Assembly: GCA_030432875.1 (NCBI GenBank)
Contig: JAUILP010000012.1
Span: 1-64,000, forward strand
Length of the DNA: 64,000 nt
Direction of reading: 5' to 3'
From: Oligoflexia bacterium
GTDB taxonomy: Bacteria; Bdellovibrionota_B; Oligoflexia; Oligoflexales; JAGOVF01
Part shown: positions 33,704 to 43,128 of the stretch, piece by piece
Layout of the letters: each line of letters starts with the position of its first letter
Numbering within the stretch: the first letter of the stretch is position 1
Program-made: the position numbers and the translations under genes
Notes under the pieces: model-generated
What the model saw: the letters and a program-made list of their open reading frames with translations, nothing else
Databases searched by the model: none
What the model was told of the DNA's origin: nothing

Positions 33704-34117
33704 ATCAAAGCTCCTTAAATCTAAATATTTGCCAAGAAACCATGAAAAAGCTATTTTTGCCACAAGTACAAATACGCGGTCAGCAAATGCTCATGAGGTT
33801 TAGCTTTTAATTATTCCGATCAGTTCATTGAGGTGAACGTGAAAAATTAGTGTTGTCTAGTAAAATGTTTAATTACCAGTAAATATTATTTTATTTAGCT
33901 GCCACATGACAGCGTCTCATCCCGTCGATGTCCTGACCGCAATGCCTGAAAGCCCTTGCTGCAAAAAGTTACAGCTACGCCAAAAGGAAAATTCTTTGTC
34001 CCAAAGTGACCTAGCAAATCCCATTATGGCTTTCTCGTTAGGAAATGCAATAATTTAAAAATCTAGCGGAACTTTGCTATAATTAAACAGTAAATAATTT
34101 TTATAAAAGGCTATCCT
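33704..34117. promoter_or_regulatory. Divergent region trxB/PBP4 with extended -10 promoter
   Basis: A gap of about 410 bases. TGCTATAAT at 34075-34083 is an extended -10 element 34 bases before the PBP4 start; the -35 (TTTAAA at 34054-34059) is weak, as is usual with extended -10 promoters. The GC-richer stretch 33900-34000 has no ORF of note. Confidence 0.45.
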
Positions 34118-35533
34118 GTGAAAATCTCAGGCAACACCTGTGTGGTGATCTTTTTTCTCTCCTTTTTCCCCATAGCTTATGCCGAAAACATTACGCGGTC
34201 TCTTGAATTTGTGCGACTGAGCGACGGGAAAGTTTTAAAGCAAGAAAATCCTGATTTGACTTTATCGCCCGCATCGGTGACAAAGCTACTAATTACTGGC
34301 GCGGCACTCCATTTTTTCACTCCGGAGCATACTTTTTCTACTTCTTTTTATTATACCGGGGCTCTTAAAAAAGGAGTGGTCACGGGAGATCTCATTGTTA
34401 CGGGTGAGGGTGATCCTTACATCACCAACGAAAAACTTTGGGAATTTGTCGCGGATTTGCGGGCCAAAGGCATTAAGGGAATAGCGGGTAATCTGATCAT
34501 TGATAATTCCCTCTTTGATGATAATTTTCGTGACCCTGCCAGATCTGGTTCATTGGATTCGTCAGAATCTGCTTATGATGCCCCTATTTCGGCATTTGCG
34601 GTCAATTTTAACACCTTAAATGTCAGTGCTTCTCTTACGCCGGACAAAGGGGCGGTTCTTGTGCAAACCTATCCTGTCCCCCTCAAGGGAATTCAGTTGA
34701 TTTCTAAGGTTTCAACGGGCGGGAGCGGCGTTCAGGCCTTGCAATTAAAAAGATCATCTAGCGGAAAACTTGGTGAAAAATATGTCCTGTCCGGCAGAAT
34801 CGGACCGTCTAAAAATTTGGCAAAACTTTACCAATCCGTTGGTGACCCGCTCTCTATTTCAGGGATGTATCTTGCAGGGTTTTTAGAGGAAGCAGGGATC
34901 TTATTTAAAGGCAGTATCATCTCCGGGCTAAAGCCTAAAAATGCTCAGCTACTCGCGACACTAGAAAGCTACCCCATTTCCTATATTTTAAAAGGTCTTA
35001 ATACCTACTCAAATAACTTTATTGCTGATATGCTCACAAAAAAATTGGGTAGCGAATTTTTTGATCCTGCGAAAAAAACGCAGGGTAGCTTTGCGAGGGG
35101 AATAGCGGTTATCAGCAATTTTATGCATAAAGAGATTGGCATCAATGATGAGTTCACTCTTTTAAATGGTTCGGGTCTGAGTCCAAAAAATCGCTTGTCG
35201 GCAAGACAGGTCAACAAAGTCTTGCGCTTTGTAGCAGATCGCTTAGATTTGTTTCCAGAGTTTTTAGCAAGCCTTCCTGCGAGTGGACTTACAGGGACTC
35301 TAAAAAAGCGCCTCGTCAAAGAAGATGCCATGAATGCGGGAAAAGTTCGCGCTAAAACGGGTTCTTTATCTCAGCCAATAGCCGTAGCAAGCATCGCAGG
35401 ATATTTTCGTCATCCAAGTCATGGTTTGGTCGCTTTTACCATTATTGAGAATGGTGTGCTTGGCAAAAATCAACCGACGCTTAGTTCGTTACGTCATAAC
35501 CAAGATAAGATGTTGGGCGATTTTTCGCCGTGA
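34118..35533 (+). CDS. dacB: D-alanyl-D-alanine carboxypeptidase/endopeptidase (PBP4, S13)
   Basis: Periplasmic peptidoglycan peptidase that trims stem peptides and cuts cross-links. A signal peptide (to about A22) precedes the catalytic domain. Active-site motifs: S-V-T-K with Ser53 and Lys56, S-N-N (in NTYSNNFIADML), and K-T-G-S-L near 417. Between them lies the long inserted domain typical of class C PBPs (about 65-280). GTG start at 34118, with AAGG seven bases upstream. 471 residues fits the family. Stands alone ahead of maeB. Confidence 0.93.
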   Translation: MKISGNTCVVIFFLSFFPIAYAENITRSLEFVRLSDGKVLKQENPDLTLSPASVTKLLITGAALHFFTPEHTFSTSFYYTGALKKGVVTGDLIVTGEGDPYITNEKLWEFVADLRAKGIKGIAGNLIIDNSLFDDNFRDPARSGSLDSSESAYDAPISAFAVNFNTLNVSASLTPDKGAVLVQTYPVPLKGIQLISKVSTGGSGVQALQLKRSSSGKLGEKYVLSGRIGPSKNLAKLYQSVGDPLSISGMYLAGFLEEAGILFKGSIISGLKPKNAQLLATLESYPISYILKGLNTYSNNFIADMLTKKLGSEFFDPAKKTQGSFARGIAVISNFMHKEIGINDEFTLLNGSGLSPKNRLSARQVNKVLRFVADRLDLFPEFLASLPASGLTGTLKKRLVKEDAMNAGKVRAKTGSLSQPIAVASIAGYFRHPSHGLVAFTIIENGVLGKNQPTLSSLRHNQDKMLGDFSP

Positions 35534-35612
35534 TAATTTTGAGGCAGTGAGCTGGTGTAGTGCATTTTGATCTTTTTAAATTTTTTTCAGAATATAAAAA
35601 AAGGAATAGCCC

Positions 35613-37895
35613 ATGGATTATGAAAAAGACTCATTAGAGTACCACAGTAGAGTACCTCGCGGAAAAATCTTTACCGGTCTTTCTAAGCCTCTTATTACCC
35701 AAATAGATCTATCTCTAGCTTATACCCCAGGGGTTGCTGGCCCATGCCGTCTTATCGCTGAGGAGGCCGATCTTTCTTTTACGTATACAGGAAGAGGCAA
35801 TTTGGTTGCCGTAATTTCTAATGGCACAGCCGTACTGGGCTTAGGCAATATTGGACCCTATGCTGCGAAGCCTGTCATGGAAGGAAAAGCGGTTCTATTT
35901 AAAAAGTTTGCTAACATCGATGTCTTTGATATTGAAGTGGCGTCAACTGATCCAGACCATTTTATTAGCGTGGTCAAATCTCTAGAGCCAACTTTTGGCG
36001 GTATTAATTTAGAAGATATTAAAGCGCCCGAATGTTTCTACATAGAAGAAGAACTCAGACGAAAGATGCAGATCCCTGTTTTTCACGATGATCAGCATGG
36101 CACCGCCATTATTGCGGCAGCAGGATTTCTCAATGCGCTTGAAATTAGTGGTCGCAAAATTCAAACAGCAAAAGTTGTTTTTAGTGGTGCAGGCGCCGCG
36201 GCTATTGCTTGTGCCAATACTTTTTTAGCTTTGGGGGTTAACCCTCGCAACCTAATTCTGTGTGATAGTAAAGGCGTGGTCAGGGCGGATCGTCGGGACC
36301 TCAATGATTTTAAAAGAAAATTTGCCCTTGAAACACCCCTAGAAACTATGGCAGAGGCCATGCGTGGTGCGGATGTCTTTGTAGGTGTTTCTACATCCGA
36401 CATTCTTAGTGCCGATATGCTAAAATCAATGGCGCCGCAGCCGATTGTTTTTGCCCTTTCCAACCCCAATCCCGAAATCAATCCTGAACTTGCCCTCGCA
36501 ACACGCGAGGATGTCATTTTAGCAACGGGGCGCTCGGATTATCCCAATCAGGTCAATAATGTTTTAGGTTTTCCTTATATCTTCCGTGGCGCCTTAGATG
36601 TTCGTGCCACCGCCATTAACGAAGAAATGAAGCTTGCTGCGATTAGGGCGATCGCTGCGCTTGCTAAAGATGATGTTCCCTTTGAAGTGATGAACGTTTA
36701 TAACCGTCCAGAAGGAATAAGCTTTGGCAAAAACTACCTGATTCCAAAACCTGTTGATCCCCGTGTTCTTCTTAAAGTTGCGCCTGCTGTCGCAGCAGCT
36801 GCTATGGAATCTGGTGTTGCACGAACAAAAATTGATCTGGTTAAATATGAAGAGCACCTCGAATCTATATTAGGCCCAACCCGCGTTTTGATGCGAAAAG
36901 TAAAAAAACGTATTTACTCGTATCAAAAGCAGCAGAAAAAAAATCCCTGCATTTTGCTCACCAAGGGCGACGATGTGCGTATGCTCAAGGCTGCTAAACA
37001 AGTCATCGAAGAGAGTGGTATCAACCTTAGTCTTATTGGAAGTCCTCCAAAAATAGTCGAGCGCGCCAGAGAAATTGGTCTAAGTTTAGAAAAAATAAAA
37101 ATTTTTGATACCGATGATGCCGGTCTTATAGAGAAAGTTGCCCAGGCTCTTTACGAAAAGCGCAAACGCGAGGGTGTCACTATTGACATAGCGCGGCAGA
37201 TGGCAAAAGTTCATGACTACTTGGGTGCCGGTCTTTTAACTTTGGGTGAGGTTGACGGTCTTATTTGCGGTATAAGCGAACCCTATAAAAGAGCACTAAA
37301 GCCGCTTCTTGAAGTGGTAGGGACAAAACCCAATGAGATATTAGCCGGGATTTACTTTATAATCGTTGAAGATAAGTTTCTCGTCTTTTCTGATTGTACC
37401 ATTAACCTTGCTCCGACGAGCGAACAACTTGCTTATATCGCTATTCAAACCGCTGAGCTTGCGCAAAAATATACGTCAGAGACTTTGCGCATAGCGCTTC
37501 TGAGTTTTTCTAGTTTTGGTGCCAATAAAATTGTTGATACTTTAACCATTAAAAAATCCGTTGAAATTATAAGAAGGCGGGCCCCAAATCTCATCGTTGA
37601 TGGCGAAATGCAAGTCGATGTGGCACTCGATCCCGAACTACAAAAAAGCGAATTTCCCTTTTGTACATTGGGAGGAGCTGCCAATGTATTGATTTTCCCC
37701 AATTTAGCTGCTGCCAATATCGGTTATAAAATGGTGTCCAAACTTACGCATTCGACCCCGATAGGGCCCATTTTGCTCGGCGTTGGCAAACCTGCTAACG
37801 TTCTGCAGCGCGTTGCTTCTGTTGGCGAAATCATCAATATGATTTATATTACAGCTGATCAGGTGAGTCAGGATCAAAACACGCTTAGTCTTTAG
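35613..37895 (+). CDS. maeB: NADP-dependent malic enzyme with C-terminal phosphotransacetylase-like domain
   Basis: Oxidative decarboxylation of malate to pyruvate, supplying NADPH. Residues 1-430 form the malic enzyme: S-L-A-Y-T-P-G-V-A-G-P-C near 34, the N-G-T-A-V-L-G-L-G-N-I-G loop near 70, I-N-L-E-D-I-K-A-P-E near 131, V-F-H-D-D-Q-H-G-T-A near 152, then the Rossmann G-A-G-A-A-A near 193. From about 435 to 760 is a phosphotransacetylase-like domain, which in MaeB serves for acetyl-CoA regulation. The 760-residue length is typical. AAGGAA precedes the ATG. The next gene starts seven bases after the stop, so they form an operon. Confidence 0.95.
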   Translation: MDYEKDSLEYHSRVPRGKIFTGLSKPLITQIDLSLAYTPGVAGPCRLIAEEADLSFTYTGRGNLVAVISNGTAVLGLGNIGPYAAKPVMEGKAVLFKKFANIDVFDIEVASTDPDHFISVVKSLEPTFGGINLEDIKAPECFYIEEELRRKMQIPVFHDDQHGTAIIAAAGFLNALEISGRKIQTAKVVFSGAGAAAIACANTFLALGVNPRNLILCDSKGVVRADRRDLNDFKRKFALETPLETMAEAMRGADVFVGVSTSDILSADMLKSMAPQPIVFALSNPNPEINPELALATREDVILATGRSDYPNQVNNVLGFPYIFRGALDVRATAINEEMKLAAIRAIAALAKDDVPFEVMNVYNRPEGISFGKNYLIPKPVDPRVLLKVAPAVAAAAMESGVARTKIDLVKYEEHLESILGPTRVLMRKVKKRIYSYQKQQKKNPCILLTKGDDVRMLKAAKQVIEESGINLSLIGSPPKIVERAREIGLSLEKIKIFDTDDAGLIEKVAQALYEKRKREGVTIDIARQMAKVHDYLGAGLLTLGEVDGLICGISEPYKRALKPLLEVVGTKPNEILAGIYFIIVEDKFLVFSDCTINLAPTSEQLAYIAIQTAELAQKYTSETLRIALLSFSSFGANKIVDTLTIKKSVEIIRRRAPNLIVDGEMQVDVALDPELQKSEFPFCTLGGAANVLIFPNLAAANIGYKMVSKLTHSTPIGPILLGVGKPANVLQRVASVGEIINMIYITADQVSQDQNTLSL

Positions 37896-37902
37896 GGGTT
37901 TT

Positions 37903-39312
37903 ATGCATCAGGTAGAGAAACATATAGAGTTTTTCAAAGAGACTTTGGGTGTCTCTTATGTTTTGACCGACGCCAATGATTTGCAGACTTTTGGCAGGGA
38001 TTGGACGACGCTGTTTGATGCTTGCCCCACGGCAGTATTGCTTCCGGCAAATACTGATGAAGTCAGTAGGCTTTTAAAATATTGCCATGAGCATAGTCTT
38101 CCTGTTGTTCCCAGTGGCGGTCGTACGGGGCTGGCGGGAGGGGCAGTTGCCAGTCAAGGGGAGTATGTTCTCTCTTTATCTCGCATGAATAAAATTCTCA
38201 GTATCAATACAAAAGCTATGTATATCAGTGTCGAAGCTGGTGTTACGACGCAGATGGTGCAAGAAGAAGCTGCGCGAAATGGGGTGTTTTTCGCGCTTGA
38301 TTTGGCAGCAAAGGGTTCGAGTCAAATAGGCGGCAATATTTCTACAAATGCGGGCGGCTTGAAACTGATTCGCTACGGCGGCATGCGTGAACAGGTTTTA
38401 GGACTCGAAGTGGTACTCGCAGACGGGCGCGTTCTGGACCTCAATACCCCCCTGCGCAAAAACAATACGGGTTATGATTTGAAGCATTTATTTATAGGGG
38501 CTGAGGGGACTTTAGGAGTGATCACCCGAGCGACGCTAAAACTTATGCCGCAGCCTCGGTTTTTTCAAAGTGCTATTTTAGGCGTAGCGTCAGTTCCTCA
38601 TATCATGGAAATTATGTCTCTCTCGGGTCAGCATGGCTTGCAAATTTCGGCTTATGAATTTTTTACTGATGCGGCTCATAAAATTGTGTGCCAAATGCAT
38701 CCGCAAAAGCGCCCACTTTTTACTGAAGCGTATCCCTACTATGTTCTCCTCGAAATTGAAAATCACCAGGAAGATAGATCCGCCTTTGAATCTTTTTTAG
38801 GGGAAGTACTTGAAAAGGGTTTCGCAAAAGATGCGGTGATTGCGATGAGTTCTCGCGAATTTAAAGAACTATGGGGCTACCGGGAACTCATCACGGAGAG
38901 CTTAGCAAGTTATGGGCATGTGTATAAAAATGATATTTCAGTAGCTGTAGGGGAATTGCCTGCATTTTTAGATGATATTTCTCCCATTATGCAAGAAGAA
39001 GGGAAAAATGACATTACTTTCATCTTATTTGGCCATGTCGGTGATGGAAATATCCATATCAATTACATAGCTCCTAAAAAAGGTGGATCTTACAAAGACT
39101 TTGTCATTAAGGCAAAAGCAGCAGAACAAAGGATTTTTAAGGTTTTGCAAAGTTACCGGGGAAGTGTAAGCGCAGAGCATGGCATTGGTTTAATCAAAAC
39201 GGCAGATCTGAAATATAGCCGCACAGCTGAGGAAATTGCCATCATGCAAAGTATTCGCCGAATATTTGACCCTAAAGATATACTTAATCCGGGAAAAATT
39301 TTTAAGCTTTAA
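37903..39312 (+). CDS. FAD-linked oxidase (GlcD / D-2-hydroxyacid dehydrogenase type)
   Basis: Oxidises a 2-hydroxy acid such as D-lactate or glycolate. The 469 residues show the PCMH FAD-binding domain (PVVPSGGRTGLAGGAV near 66, SQIGGNISTNAGGLKLIRYG near 144, GAEGTLGVITRATL near 200) and the C-terminal cap with F-G-H-V-G-D-G-N-I-H, S-A-E-H-G-I-G and D-P-K-D-I-L-N-P-G-K. No Cys-rich GlpC-like partner is nearby, suggesting the single-subunit D-lactate dehydrogenase type. It starts seven bases after maeB, so malate and lactate entry to pyruvate are co-expressed. Its last 11 bases overlap the murB 3' end on the opposite strand. Confidence 0.88.
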   Translation: MHQVEKHIEFFKETLGVSYVLTDANDLQTFGRDWTTLFDACPTAVLLPANTDEVSRLLKYCHEHSLPVVPSGGRTGLAGGAVASQGEYVLSLSRMNKILSINTKAMYISVEAGVTTQMVQEEAARNGVFFALDLAAKGSSQIGGNISTNAGGLKLIRYGGMREQVLGLEVVLADGRVLDLNTPLRKNNTGYDLKHLFIGAEGTLGVITRATLKLMPQPRFFQSAILGVASVPHIMEIMSLSGQHGLQISAYEFFTDAAHKIVCQMHPQKRPLFTEAYPYYVLLEIENHQEDRSAFESFLGEVLEKGFAKDAVIAMSSREFKELWGYRELITESLASYGHVYKNDISVAVGELPAFLDDISPIMQEEGKNDITFILFGHVGDGNIHINYIAPKKGGSYKDFVIKAKAAEQRIFKVLQSYRGSVSAEHGIGLIKTADLKYSRTAEEIAIMQSIRRIFDPKDILNPGKIFKL

Positions 39313-40261
39313 AACGCGTTTTAGCTTCGTTTATAGCTTTTACTTTGGGTATGTGGGGTTTTTTTGCCTGATATTTTTCTAGTAACCTAGGGTGAAAGGA
39401 CCCGAGGAGTTCCATTTCATACTCTAGCCAAACACCAAATTTTTTGTAAACGCTTTCGCGCATTAAAAAACTGAGTTTTAAAATATCTTCGCTGGCGGCA
39501 TCGCCCAAATTGTAAATGAAATTTGCGTGATCAGGATTGATTTGGGCTTTTCCAACACTAAGCGATTTTGCGCCAGCTAAGTCGAGAAGCAAGCCGCTTG
39601 GCACACCGATATCATAATCATTTTTAAAGACACAGCCACAGGAAGGATAGTTAAAATGTCCTTTTTCATCTCTCTGTGTTTTATTGTGTGCCATTTTTTT
39701 CTCAATTTCCTTGTGGTCACCGGAAAAAAATTTTAGGGTCACTTCAAAAATTAAATGCCCATTTTTCATAAAGACCGTATCTTTGTAACCACAAAATACC
39801 TGCGGGTCGGAACCTAAAAACTTGTTAACACGTCCGCTTGAATCGATCGTTTTTATTTCAGCAACAATTTTTGAAATTTCTCCGCCAAAGCAGCGGGCAT
39901 TCATACGGGTAGTTGCACCAATATGGCCTGGTAAATAATACAACCACTCCCCCCCAGCAAGATTCTGGCTTAAGAGGGCTTTTGCTATGTCTGTATTGCT
40001 GACCCCGCCACCACACCTTAGGGTTGTCGCATCGATGGGGTAAATAGAGCAAAGGTTTTGTAGGCTGATTACAGCACCTAGGTATGGCTCATCGGAAATC
40101 AGGCTATTAGAACCAGCGCCAAGAAAAAAATACTTTATGTTGTTTGCGCAAATTTCCTTAAAGGCAGCAATTAAATCATTCTGCTGTGAGGGTGCGACGA
40201 GTTGGGATGCTGTCCCACCCGTTTTATAATAGCTCATTTGGCGCAGCAGGATATCACTCAT
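39302..40261 (-). CDS. murB: UDP-N-acetylenolpyruvoylglucosamine reductase
   Basis: Flavoprotein that makes UDP-MurNAc for peptidoglycan. From ATG 40261 (GAGGA upstream) the 319 residues contain Y-K-T-G-G-T-A (12-18), the FAD loop F-L-G-A-G-S-N-S-L-I (46-55), and G-H-I-G-A-T-T-R-M-N (112-121) where family members bind substrate. In the proton-donor loop, S-C-G-C-V-F-K-N has Cys210 where Ser is usual; other MurBs with Cys here are known, so activity is likely kept. The start overlaps the macrodomain stop by eight bases. The gene's end overlaps the convergent oxidase gene. Confidence 0.88.
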   Translation of the reverse strand: MSDILLRQMSYYKTGGTASQLVAPSQQNDLIAAFKEICANNIKYFFLGAGSNSLISDEPYLGAVISLQNLCSIYPIDATTLRCGGGVSNTDIAKALLSQNLAGGEWLYYLPGHIGATTRMNARCFGGEISKIVAEIKTIDSSGRVNKFLGSDPQVFCGYKDTVFMKNGHLIFEVTLKFFSGDHKEIEKKMAHNKTQRDEKGHFNYPSCGCVFKNDYDIGVPSGLLLDLAGAKSLSVGKAQINPDHANFIYNLGDAASEDILKLSFLMRESVYKKFGVWLEYEMELLGSFHPRLLEKYQAKKPHIPKVKAINEAKTRFKA

Positions 40262-40814
40262 GTTCATCCTCGGTGAAGACGGCAAAAAGTGCTTGCTGAA
40301 AAGTTTTGTAACTTTTTTGATCGAAAAGGGCGAAGGTTATTCGCTTTAACTTTAAGAAGTGGGCATCACTTAATGACTTCTTAACGGCTTTCATGGCGAC
40401 AAGCGCGGCTTCTTGAAGGGGGTAGCCATAAATCCCAGCACTTAAAGCCGGAAACGTAACATGGCGACAACTAAGAGACTCAGCAAGGCTCAGGCTATTT
40501 ATATAAGAGCGCGTCAGAAGATCCTGTTCCCCTTGACCCCCACCCTGCCAAATAGGACCCGATGTATGAATCACGTAGCGGGCGGGCAAATCACCAGCGG
40601 AGGTATACACAGCTTCGCCAGTGTTAATAGCGCCTAACTTTGCACACTCTTCAGTTACAATGAGGCCACCAACCTTATGGATTGCACCCGAAACTCCGCC
40701 ACCGGGCGAGAGCTCAGGATCAGAAGCGTTTACCATGGCGTCGCAGGAAAATGTCGTAATATCACCTTGCCAAACATCAATAGCAAAATCATGATAATGA
40801 CGTAAGCCGAGCAT
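40254..40814 (-). CDS. Macrodomain protein (ADP-ribose/O-acetyl-ADP-ribose hydrolase-like)
   Basis: Stand-alone macrodomain of 186 residues: V-W-Q-G-D-I-T near 14, D-A-M-V-N-A-S-D near 25, the catalytic loop S-P-G-G-G-V-S-G-A-I-H near 35-45, and F-P-A-L-S-A-G-I-Y-G-Y-P near 121. This is the YmdB/MacroD pattern, which removes the acetyl group from O-acetyl-ADP-ribose or ADP-ribose from acidic residues. The usual N-A-A-N is N-A-S-D here, a change beside the ligand pocket. Its ATG shares one base with the sucD stop (TAATG), and murB starts inside its last codons, so it is firmly in the sucCD operon. Confidence 0.85.
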   Translation of the reverse strand: MLGLRHYHDFAIDVWQGDITTFSCDAMVNASDPELSPGGGVSGAIHKVGGLIVTEECAKLGAINTGEAVYTSAGDLPARYVIHTSGPIWQGGGQGEQDLLTRSYINSLSLAESLSCRHVTFPALSAGIYGYPLQEAALVAMKAVKKSLSDAHFLKLKRITFALFDQKSYKTFQQALFAVFTEDEHE

Positions 40815-41686
40815 TATTTTTTTAGAGCCTTTACTAAAGTGCTTGCTATATCCGCCGGAGAAATCGCCACATGGACTCCGGCACTGCGTAGAGCATCAAT
40901 TTTTTCTGCTGCAGTGCCTGTTCCCCCAGAAATAATGGCACCCGCGTGTCCCATGCGTTTTCCGGCTGGTGCTGTTTGACCGGCGATAAAGGCACAAACA
41001 GGCTTGGTGATATTTTCTTTTATAAATTTTGCCGCGAGAATCTCTAAATCTCCGCCGATTTCACCAATCATAACAATAGATTGCGTTTCTGGGTCTTGTT
41101 CAAACATTCCGAGGAGATCTATAAATCCGGTGCCGATTATGGGGTCGCCGCCAATACCAATACAGGTTGACTGACCGAGGCCAGCTGCCGTTGTTTGGCC
41201 AACCGCTTCGTAGGTAAGGGTTCCCGACTTAGATATAATGCCCACATTTCCAGGATTATGAATATACCCTGGCATAATACCAATTTTGCATTGCCCAGGG
41301 GTGATGACGCCAGGACAGTTAGGACCGATAAGGCGGCTCTTGGATGTTTTCAGGGCTTTATAAACGGGTATCATATCAAGTACCGGGACACCCTCAGTGA
41401 TGCAAACTATGAGTTCGATTTCAGCGTCAATCGCTTCTAAAATAGCGTCAGCAGCAAAGGGAGGTGGAACAAAAATCATCGAAGCATTGCAGGCTGTCTT
41501 TTCTTTCGCAGCTCTAACGCTATCAAAAACGGGCAAACCAAGGATTTTTTCGCCGCCTTTTCCGGGGGTCACACCGCCAACAAAGCGCGGAGCGTATTCA
41601 TGCGAAAGTCGGGTATGAAATTCGCCTGATTTTCCGGTTATGCCTTGAGTAATTACACGGGTTTTTTCATTTACAAGTATAGCCAC
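40814..41686 (-). CDS. sucD: Succinyl-CoA synthetase alpha subunit
   Basis: Part of the TCA-cycle enzyme that couples succinyl-CoA cleavage to ATP or GTP. The 290 residues start [21 protein letters not shown], and contain the CoA-binding Rossmann fold, [11 protein letters not shown] near 122, and the phospho-histidine loop [15 protein letters not shown] near 243. AAAAGGAG precedes the ATG. It follows sucC by about 40 bases. Confidence 0.97.
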   Translation of the reverse strand: MAILVNEKTRVITQGITGKSGEFHTRLSHEYAPRFVGGVTPGKGGEKILGLPVFDSVRAAKEKTACNASMIFVPPPFAADAILEAIDAEIELIVCITEGVPVLDMIPVYKALKTSKSRLIGPNCPGVITPGQCKIGIMPGYIHNPGNVGIISKSGTLTYEAVGQTTAAGLGQSTCIGIGGDPIIGTGFIDLLGMFEQDPETQSIVMIGEIGGDLEILAAKFIKENITKPVCAFIAGQTAPAGKRMGHAGAIISGGTGTAAEKIDALRSAGVHVAISPADIASTLVKALKK

Positions 41687-41725
41687 AACATAACTCCTTT
41701 TAAGGATTACTGAAATTTGGTTGAT

Positions 41726-42889
41726 TTATTTATTTGCCGCCTCGACTGCTTTACGGGCTCCGTCGGCCATGTCAGAAGCAGAAATGATACTTAAGCCTGA
41801 ATTAGCAAGAATTTCTCTTCCTTTATCTACATTTGTTCCTTCAAGGCGCACAATGAGTGGCATCTTCAGGCCGAGCTCTTTTGCGGCACCACAAATTCCA
41901 TTGGCAATGACATCACATTGCATGATGCCACCAAAAATATTTACGAAGACAGTTTTTACGTGTTTGTCAGAAAAAATTATACGAAAAGCATTTCGCACCA
42001 TCTCTTCTGTTGCTCCTCCACCAACATCAAGGAAGTTCGCAGGAGCTCCACCATAGTGCTTGATGATGTCCATAGTCGCCATTGCTAAACCGGCACCATT
42101 GACGAGGCAGCCGATATTGCCATCAAGGCCAATATAACTCAGGCCTGATTTGGAGGCTTCAATTTCGCGAGCATCTTCCTCAGCGAAATCTCTTAGCATT
42201 TCGATTTCGGGATGCCGAAAAAGGGCATTGTCATCAAAATTCATTTTGCCATCTATAGCCATAATTTCACCGTCTGTCGTCCAGATCAGTGGGTTGATCT
42301 CAAGTAAAGAAAAATCATATTTTAAAAACATTTTATAGAGATTGGTCGCTACCGGGCGGAATTTTTTAGCATATCCCTTAGGGAGATCAAAAGGTCTCAG
42401 CAGGTCCGTGATATGATAGGATTTTAGGCCAAGCGTCGGGTCTACGTTGATCTTGGCTATTTTTTCTGGGGTATTGTGGGCGACATCTTCAATGTTCATG
42501 CCCCCCTCAGTAGAAAACATAAATGTGATGGCTGCGGATTTGCGGTCTAAAAGAAGAGCAAGGTAGTATTCTTTTTCAATTTTAGATCCTGCTTCTACGT
42601 AGACTTTGTGAACGATCTTGCCCTGCTCACCTGTTTGTGGGGTGATGAGCTTCATGCCGATCATCTTTTCAGTAACACTGTTCGCCTCTTCTGCGGACTT
42701 TACTAATTTGACCCCACCGGCCTTTCCTCTTCCCCCGGCATGGACCTGTGCTTTAACCACAGCGACTTCTCCGCCCAGACGCCGAAAGGCAAATTCGGCT
42801 TCTATGGGAGTCGTAGCAAGAAATCCCTTAGGTACGGGGATACTATTGTCTCGAAAAAGGGCTTTAGCTTGGAATTCATGAATGTTCAT
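41726..42889 (-). CDS. sucC: Succinyl-CoA synthetase beta subunit
   Basis: ATP-grasp subunit that binds nucleotide and succinate. From ATG 42889 (GAGGAG five bases upstream) the 387 residues open M-N-I-H-E-F-Q-A-K-A-L-F. They continue with V-V-K-A-Q-V-H-A-G-G-R-G-K-A-G-G-V-K near 44-61, L-E-I-N-P-L-I near 195, N-G-A-G-L-A-M-A-T-M-D near 260, and V-N-I-F-G-G-I-M-Q-C-D near 320. It heads the sucC-sucD-macrodomain-murB operon. The 220 bases before it are shared with the divergent LysM lipoprotein gene. Confidence 0.97.
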   Translation of the reverse strand: MNIHEFQAKALFRDNSIPVPKGFLATTPIEAEFAFRRLGGEVAVVKAQVHAGGRGKAGGVKLVKSAEEANSVTEKMIGMKLITPQTGEQGKIVHKVYVEAGSKIEKEYYLALLLDRKSAAITFMFSTEGGMNIEDVAHNTPEKIAKINVDPTLGLKSYHITDLLRPFDLPKGYAKKFRPVATNLYKMFLKYDFSLLEINPLIWTTDGEIMAIDGKMNFDDNALFRHPEIEMLRDFAEEDAREIEASKSGLSYIGLDGNIGCLVNGAGLAMATMDIIKHYGGAPANFLDVGGGATEEMVRNAFRIIFSDKHVKTVFVNIFGGIMQCDVIANGICGAAKELGLKMPLIVRLEGTNVDKGREILANSGLSIISASDMADGARKAVEAANK

Positions 42890-43128
42890 TGCGGCTCCTC
42901 GGAACAATAAAACTGTTTATTAAAATTTGTATGATACACCGGAGGGACCTTAGTGTCTAATAAGTTTCTTTTGGGTGTTTTTTCCTTTGCTTTCAAAATA
43001 TTCCCGACTTTTTGGTCACAAGTTTTAAATTTGCCAAATGCGAGGTTTTGCCTTCTATTCAGTTTGGTCTTAATTCGGGCGATAATAGTGGAATGAAATA
43101 TAATTCCCTTCAGACTTGAGGTTTATCT

